23,873 nucleotides of DNA from JAIRTY01 sp050257395 (GTDB lineage: Bacteria > Actinomycetota > Actinomycetes > Streptosporangiales > Streptosporangiaceae). A program made the position numbers and the translations under genes. Shown here in pieces: positions 20,776 to 23,873 of this stretch (positions are counted from its first letter, which is position 1; every line of letters starts with the position of its first letter). Under the pieces are notes generated by a model. It was not told the origin of the DNA, made no database searches, and saw only the letters and a list, made by a program, of their open reading frames with translations. Location: positions 1 to 23,873 of the forward strand of contig JBLMWU010000321.1 in the NCBI GenBank assembly GCA_050257395.1, given 5' to 3'.

Positions 20776-21588
20776 TCACGCCGAGCGCTGCCGCTCCTGC
20801 AGCGCCCGCCGGTACTCCTCGATCACGATGTCGTTCAGCTCCTGGACGGACGTGTCCTTGCTGAGCTTGTCCAGCGTGATCATGCCGTGCTGGAGCAGGT
20901 TGACCCGGTCGCAGATCTCCAGCACCTGGCCGTAGTTGTGGGCGATCACGATGATCGACACGTCACCCCGGCGCTTGAGGTCCCGGACCAGGTCCAGGAT
21001 CAGCGCGGCCTCCTTGGCGCCCATGGCGGCCAGCGGCTCGTCCAGCAGCAGGATCTTGGCGTCCGAGTACACCGCCCGGGCCACCGCGATGGCCTGCCGC
21101 TGGCCGCCGGACAACCGGGCGACCGGGGACTCCACCGACTTGAGGCCGATGCCGATCTCGTCCAGCCGTTCCCGGGCGATCTTCCGCATGGCCCGGTTGT
21201 TCAGCAGCGGCCACCGGACTGTCTCCCGCTTGAGGAACATGTTGTGGTAGACGGTGAGCTCGTCGATCAGCGCCAGGTCCTGGTAGACCACGTCGATGCC
21301 GTGCGCGCGCGCCTGGTCCACCGACCTGAAGCTGACTTCCTGGCCATTGAGCAGGATGCGCCCCCTGTCCGGCGGGTGGTAGCCGCACAGGATCTTGAGC
21401 AGGGTGGACTTGCCCGCGCCGTTGTCACCGATCAGGCCCAGCACCTCGCCCCGGGCCAGGTGCATGTTGATGTCCTCGAGTGCCTTTACCGCGCCGAACC
21501 GCTTGGCGACGTGCTCGACCACCAGAACATCGCCGTCCGCCGCCGGTGCCTGGACCGGCGTCTCCGGCCCGGTCTCTGGGGTCGTCAT
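20776..21588 (-). CDS. Single-domain ABC sugar importer ATPase (second system)
   Basis: The 270-aa ATPase belongs to the FrcA-like sugar importer class and drives the permease encoded immediately upstream. It has Walker A GDNGAGKST (Lys60), Q-loop VVYQDLALIDELTVYHNMFL, signature LSGGQRQA, Walker B ILLLDEPLAAM (Asp and Glu conserved, the usual PTAAL reading PLAAM) and H-loop IVIAHNYGQV. There is only one nucleotide-binding domain, so it works as a homodimer. The ATG overlaps the permease stop by 4 nt (ATGA). Compared with the ATPase at 14531 it is shorter at both ends. It is the last gene of its operon and is followed by a strong hairpin. Confidence 0.95.
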   Translation of the reverse strand: MTTPETGPETPVQAPAADGDVLVVEHVAKRFGAVKALEDINMHLARGEVLGLIGDNGAGKSTLLKILCGYHPPDRGRILLNGQEVSFRSVDQARAHGIDVVYQDLALIDELTVYHNMFLKRETVRWPLLNNRAMRKIARERLDEIGIGLKSVESPVARLSGGQRQAIAVARAVYSDAKILLLDEPLAAMGAKEAALILDLVRDLKRRGDVSIIVIAHNYGQVLEICDRVNLLQHGMITLDKLSKDTSVQELNDIVIEEYRRALQERQRSA

Positions 21589-22643
21589 GATGTCCGCCCT
21601 GCCCTTCGCAGCCGTGCGAGCTGTACGTTCGCGACCATCGCTACCAGGATCGCGCTGCCGAAGATGATCGGCAGCGGGTTGGCGCTGATGCCGATCAGGT
21701 TGAAGCCGTCGAAGAGTTCCGCCAGCACCAGCGCCCCCAGGAAGGCGCCGATGATGGTGCCCGAGCCGCCGGCCATGGCCGTGCCGCCGATGACCGCTGC
21801 CGCGATCGCGTAGAACATCGGCGTGTAGCTGCCGTTGCTCGGGTCGATCGAGTTGGTGCGGAATGCCTCCTGCAGCCCGACCAGCGCTCCCAGGGTGCCG
21901 GTGATCATGAAGTTGCCCATCTTGATCTTGGCGACGCTGATGCCGGCCTCACTGGCCCCGATGATGTTCCCGCCGACCGCGATGGTGTGCAGACCCCAGC
22001 GCATCCTGGTCAGCACCAGGTGGAAGATGGCCACCAGCACGATCGCCCAGGTGATCTCCGCCCAGGCGTAGCTGCCGAACCAGTGCCCGATCCCCAGCGC
22101 GCTGGCCGGGATGTTCGCCGGGTAGGCGTGCGAGGTGGTGAGCATGATGCCCTGGAGAATGAAGCCGGTGCCGAGGGTGGTGATGAACGACGGCACCCCC
22201 AGGTAGACCGTGATGAACCCGTTGGCCGCCCCCGCGGCCATGCCCATGAGCAGGCAGATCAGGATCGCCAGCAGGGCCGGCACTGCCCAGAAGTCGATCA
22301 GGTAGTGCATGAGGAACGGGGAGAAGCCGAGGATGAACCCGACCGACAGGTCCATCTCGCCGCAGACCAGCAGCAGCACCTCGCCGATCCCGATGATCGC
22401 CCAGGGAGACATGATCTGGGAGACGTTGACGAGGTTGTCCCTGGTGAGGAAGTCGGGCGCGGCCGCCCGGAAGTACACGCCCAGCGCGATCGCGATCACG
22501 AAGACGGTGATTTCCCGCTGCTGGATGAGGAATTGCAGGAAGGCATTGGCGCTACGCCGCGCAACTGCCCCAGTTCCGCTGCCCGTGCCCGGAGGTCCTC
22601 CGGGGGCGCCGGTGACCTGGTTGCGCTCGGCAATGTTGCTCAC
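21585..22643 (-). CDS. RbsC/FrcC-type sugar ABC permease (second system)
   Basis: The 352-aa membrane protein forms the channel of the second importer. About nine or ten hydrophobic segments are seen, with the family landmarks IIGIGEVLLLVCGEMDLSVGFILG, VPSFITTLGTGFILQGIML, the coupling loop NIIGASEAGISVAKIKMGNFMITG and AIAAAVIGGTAMAGGSGTIIGAFLGALVLAELFDGFNLIGI. The N-terminal 30 residues are disordered. The start is GTG 22643 (VSNIAERNQ), with only a weak GGAT upstream. A 122-nt gap carrying a large stem-loop separates it from the binding-protein gene. Length is normal for the family. Confidence 0.95.
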   Translation of the reverse strand: MSNIAERNQVTGAPGGPPGTGSGTGAVARRSANAFLQFLIQQREITVFVIAIALGVYFRAAAPDFLTRDNLVNVSQIMSPWAIIGIGEVLLLVCGEMDLSVGFILGFSPFLMHYLIDFWAVPALLAILICLLMGMAAGAANGFITVYLGVPSFITTLGTGFILQGIMLTTSHAYPANIPASALGIGHWFGSYAWAEITWAIVLVAIFHLVLTRMRWGLHTIAVGGNIIGASEAGISVAKIKMGNFMITGTLGALVGLQEAFRTNSIDPSNGSYTPMFYAIAAAVIGGTAMAGGSGTIIGAFLGALVLAELFDGFNLIGISANPLPIIFGSAILVAMVANVQLARLRRAGRTS

Positions 22644-22672
22644 GTGGCTATCCGTTCATGCTCATGGCGGAC

Positions 22673-22729
22673 CACGCCGGCAGCGGGACCGCCTGCGGCT
22701 GCATGCTCGCGGTTCCCGCTGCCGACGTG
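22673..22729 (-). promoter_or_regulatory. Large intercistronic stem-loop between binding-protein and permease genes
   Basis: Arms at 22673-22692 and 22709-22729 form a stem of about 20 bp, with one G-U pair and one bulged A on the transcript, closing a 16-nt loop. It begins 36 nt after the binding-protein stop and ends 29 nt before the permease GTG. Such structures protect the 3' end of binding-protein mRNA in other ABC operons (for example malE-malF), giving excess receptor over channel. That role is inference by analogy. Confidence 0.7.
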
Positions 22730-22765
22730 GATATCCCTGACCTCAGCGTAAATCGGCTGGTCTGA

Positions 22766-23873
22766 TCAGGCCGTGATGGCCCCGGACCGCTTGATGTACT
22801 TCTGCGCGGTGGTCGAGCCCTCGTACCGCGAGGTCGTGTTGAGGTACGGGCCGACGTTGGACTTGGTGACGAAGGTCAGGCCGGTGTTGGTCTCCGGCGG
22901 GTGGACCAGGCCACCGGACAGGTTGAACAGGTACAGCGCCAGCACCGGCAGGAAGCCCTGCAGGTAGGGCTGCTGGTCGATGGTGAACGTGAGACTGCCG
23001 CCCTTGATGGACGCCAGCGTCTGCGGGGTCAGGTCGAACCCGCCCGAGACGACCTGGTTCTGCAGGTTGTACTTCTGGACCATCGCGCCGACCGTCTGGG
23101 TCGATCCGGCGTCCACCGCGAAAATGCCCTTGAGGCTGGACTTGTGGGCCAGCACGTAGGCGTTGATCGTGGTGTTCTCCTGCGACAGCGACGCGCCCGA
23201 GGCCACCGACGTGAACTTGATGTTCTTGCCGGAGGACTGGATGGCCGCCTTGGCGCCGTCGATGCGCGGCTGGATGTTGGCCGTGCCGGGGGTGGCGATG
23301 AAGCCGACCGCGTTGCCGCCGCTCGGCATCGCCGCCACGATGCGCTTGCCCAGTTCCTGCCCGGACACGAACAGGTCCTGGCCGATGTAGGCGAGACGGT
23401 TGGTGCCGGGGTTGCCGGTCTCGCCGTCAGCGTTGTAGGAGACCACCGGGATGCCGGCGCTCATGGCGTTGGACACCGGGGTGGTGAACGCCGTGGAACT
23501 GATGACCGCCACGGCGATCCCGTTCGCCTTCGACGAGATCGCGGCGTTGGTAGCGCTCACCATCTCGGGCACGCTGGACGTCTGGGAGCCGGTCCAGGAG
23601 TAGCTGCAGCCCAGCAGCGCACAGGCGTCGGCCGCCCCGTACTGGGTGGGCACGAAGAACGGGTTGGTGGTCACGTGGTTGACGAAGACGAACTTCCACT
23701 TCGGGGTGCTCGGGAAGTTGCCCACGCCCCCCGCGGAGCTGGTCGTCGAGGAGCCGCAGGCGGCCAGCAGCGCCGATGCCGCCGCTGACGCGCTGAAGAG
23801 GCCGGTCCCGGCCAGCAGCCGCCGGCGGGTGGGGCTGTCCTTGATGTTGAGCGTTTCGATCGCCTCGTCGACC
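22766..23873 (-). CDS. Sugar-binding lipoprotein of the second ABC importer (5' end beyond window)
   Basis: The visible 368 residues lack only the first part of the signal region. The sequence opens VDEAIETLNIKDSPTRRRLLAGTG, a twin-arginine-like signal, and continues through a hydrophobic core to the lipobox LLAAC, so it is an exported lipoprotein. The body is a periplasmic-binding-protein type 1 receptor (RbsB/FrcB-like): WKFVFVNHVTTNPFFVPTQYG, NGIAVAVISSTAFTTPVSNAMSAGIPVVSYNADG, RLAYIGQDLFVSGQELGKRIV, GIFAVDAGSTQTVGAMVQKY and TFTIDQQPYLQGFLPVLALYLF, all at family-typical places. It is the first gene of the visible operon. The promoter lies outside the window. The sugar is unknown; ribose, fructose or inositol-type ligands are possible. 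Confidence 0.94.
   Translation of the reverse strand, partial: VDEAIETLNIKDSPTRRRLLAGTGLFSASAAASALLAACGSSTTSSAGGVGNFPSTPKWKFVFVNHVTTNPFFVPTQYGAADACALLGCSYSWTGSQTSSVPEMVSATNAAISSKANGIAVAVISSTAFTTPVSNAMSAGIPVVSYNADGETGNPGTNRLAYIGQDLFVSGQELGKRIVAAMPSGGNAVGFIATPGTANIQPRIDGAKAAIQSSGKNIKFTSVASGASLSQENTTINAYVLAHKSSLKGIFAVDAGSTQTVGAMVQKYNLQNQVVSGGFDLTPQTLASIKGGSLTFTIDQQPYLQGFLPVLALYLFNLSGGLVHPPETNTGLTFVTKSNVGPYLNTTSRYEGSTTAQKYIKRSGAITA

Noticed and set aside
22653..22660. A lone CGTTCATG identical to the first box of the operator at 13089
   Set aside because: Single copy, no phased partner, located between genes and in the opposite orientation to that operon; probably chance, though worth including in any motif search.
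1..23873. tRNA genes, insertion sequences or phage genes
   Set aside because: No transposase, integrase, long terminal repeats or cloverleaf-like sequence could be recognised on either strand.

Overview
The window is very GC-rich, with strong GC-skewed third codon positions, frequent GTG starts, TANNNT-type -10 boxes placed directly before start codons, and IF-2/NusA/RimP sequences of actinobacterial type. It is chromosomal DNA of a high-GC Actinomycete. A Streptosporangiales-like organism is possible, but genus cannot be read from the sequence alone.

Layout. (1) 1-3100, minus strand: the conserved rimP-nusA-ylxR-infB translation/transcription operon, with infB running off the left edge. (2) 3364-4349, plus strand: two overlapping genes for ferritin-like proteins, the first a lipoprotein. 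(3) 4361-8671, minus strand: a small unknown protein, a possible 27-residue ORF, a HelD/HelR-type RNA-polymerase-recycling helicase and a DHA2-type MFS exporter. The helicase promoter has its -35 hexamer exactly inside a perfect inverted repeat. (4) 8746-16800, plus strand: a signalling and sugar-transport cassette. In order it holds a possible 17-residue leader ORF, a MEDS-STAS-like protein, a fusion of a sugar-type ABC ATPase to GAF modules and a histidine kinase, an OmpR-family response regulator overlapping it by 8 nt, then a xylose-type binding lipoprotein, a single-domain ABC ATPase and a XylH/RbsC-type permease. (5) 16855-20680, minus strand: a divergent ProA, a DUF4081-GNAT acetyltransferase and a secreted TAP-like peptidase lipoprotein. 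(6) 20776-23873, minus strand: a second sugar ABC operon in the order binding protein (cut by the right edge), permease, ATPase.

The most interesting part is region 4. The sensor kinase has no membrane segment or periplasmic domain. It carries instead a complete ABC nucleotide-binding domain that shares an 11-residue Q-loop stretch (QDLALCDNLDI) with the ATPase of the transporter encoded beside it. The transporter ATPase has one nucleotide-binding domain instead of the two found in RbsA/XylG, so it must dimerise, and the kinase could in principle take one of the two places on the permease. Between the regulator and the binding-protein gene lie four helically phased copies of a GTTMATG box just upstream of a TAGGGT -10 element, which look like the regulator's operator. 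The inferred circuit is a sugar importer that reports its own activity through a kinase-linked ATPase and controls its own transcription. The domain fusion and the boxes are seen in the sequence; the mechanism is inference.

No tRNA, rRNA, CRISPR array, insertion sequence or phage gene was recognised.
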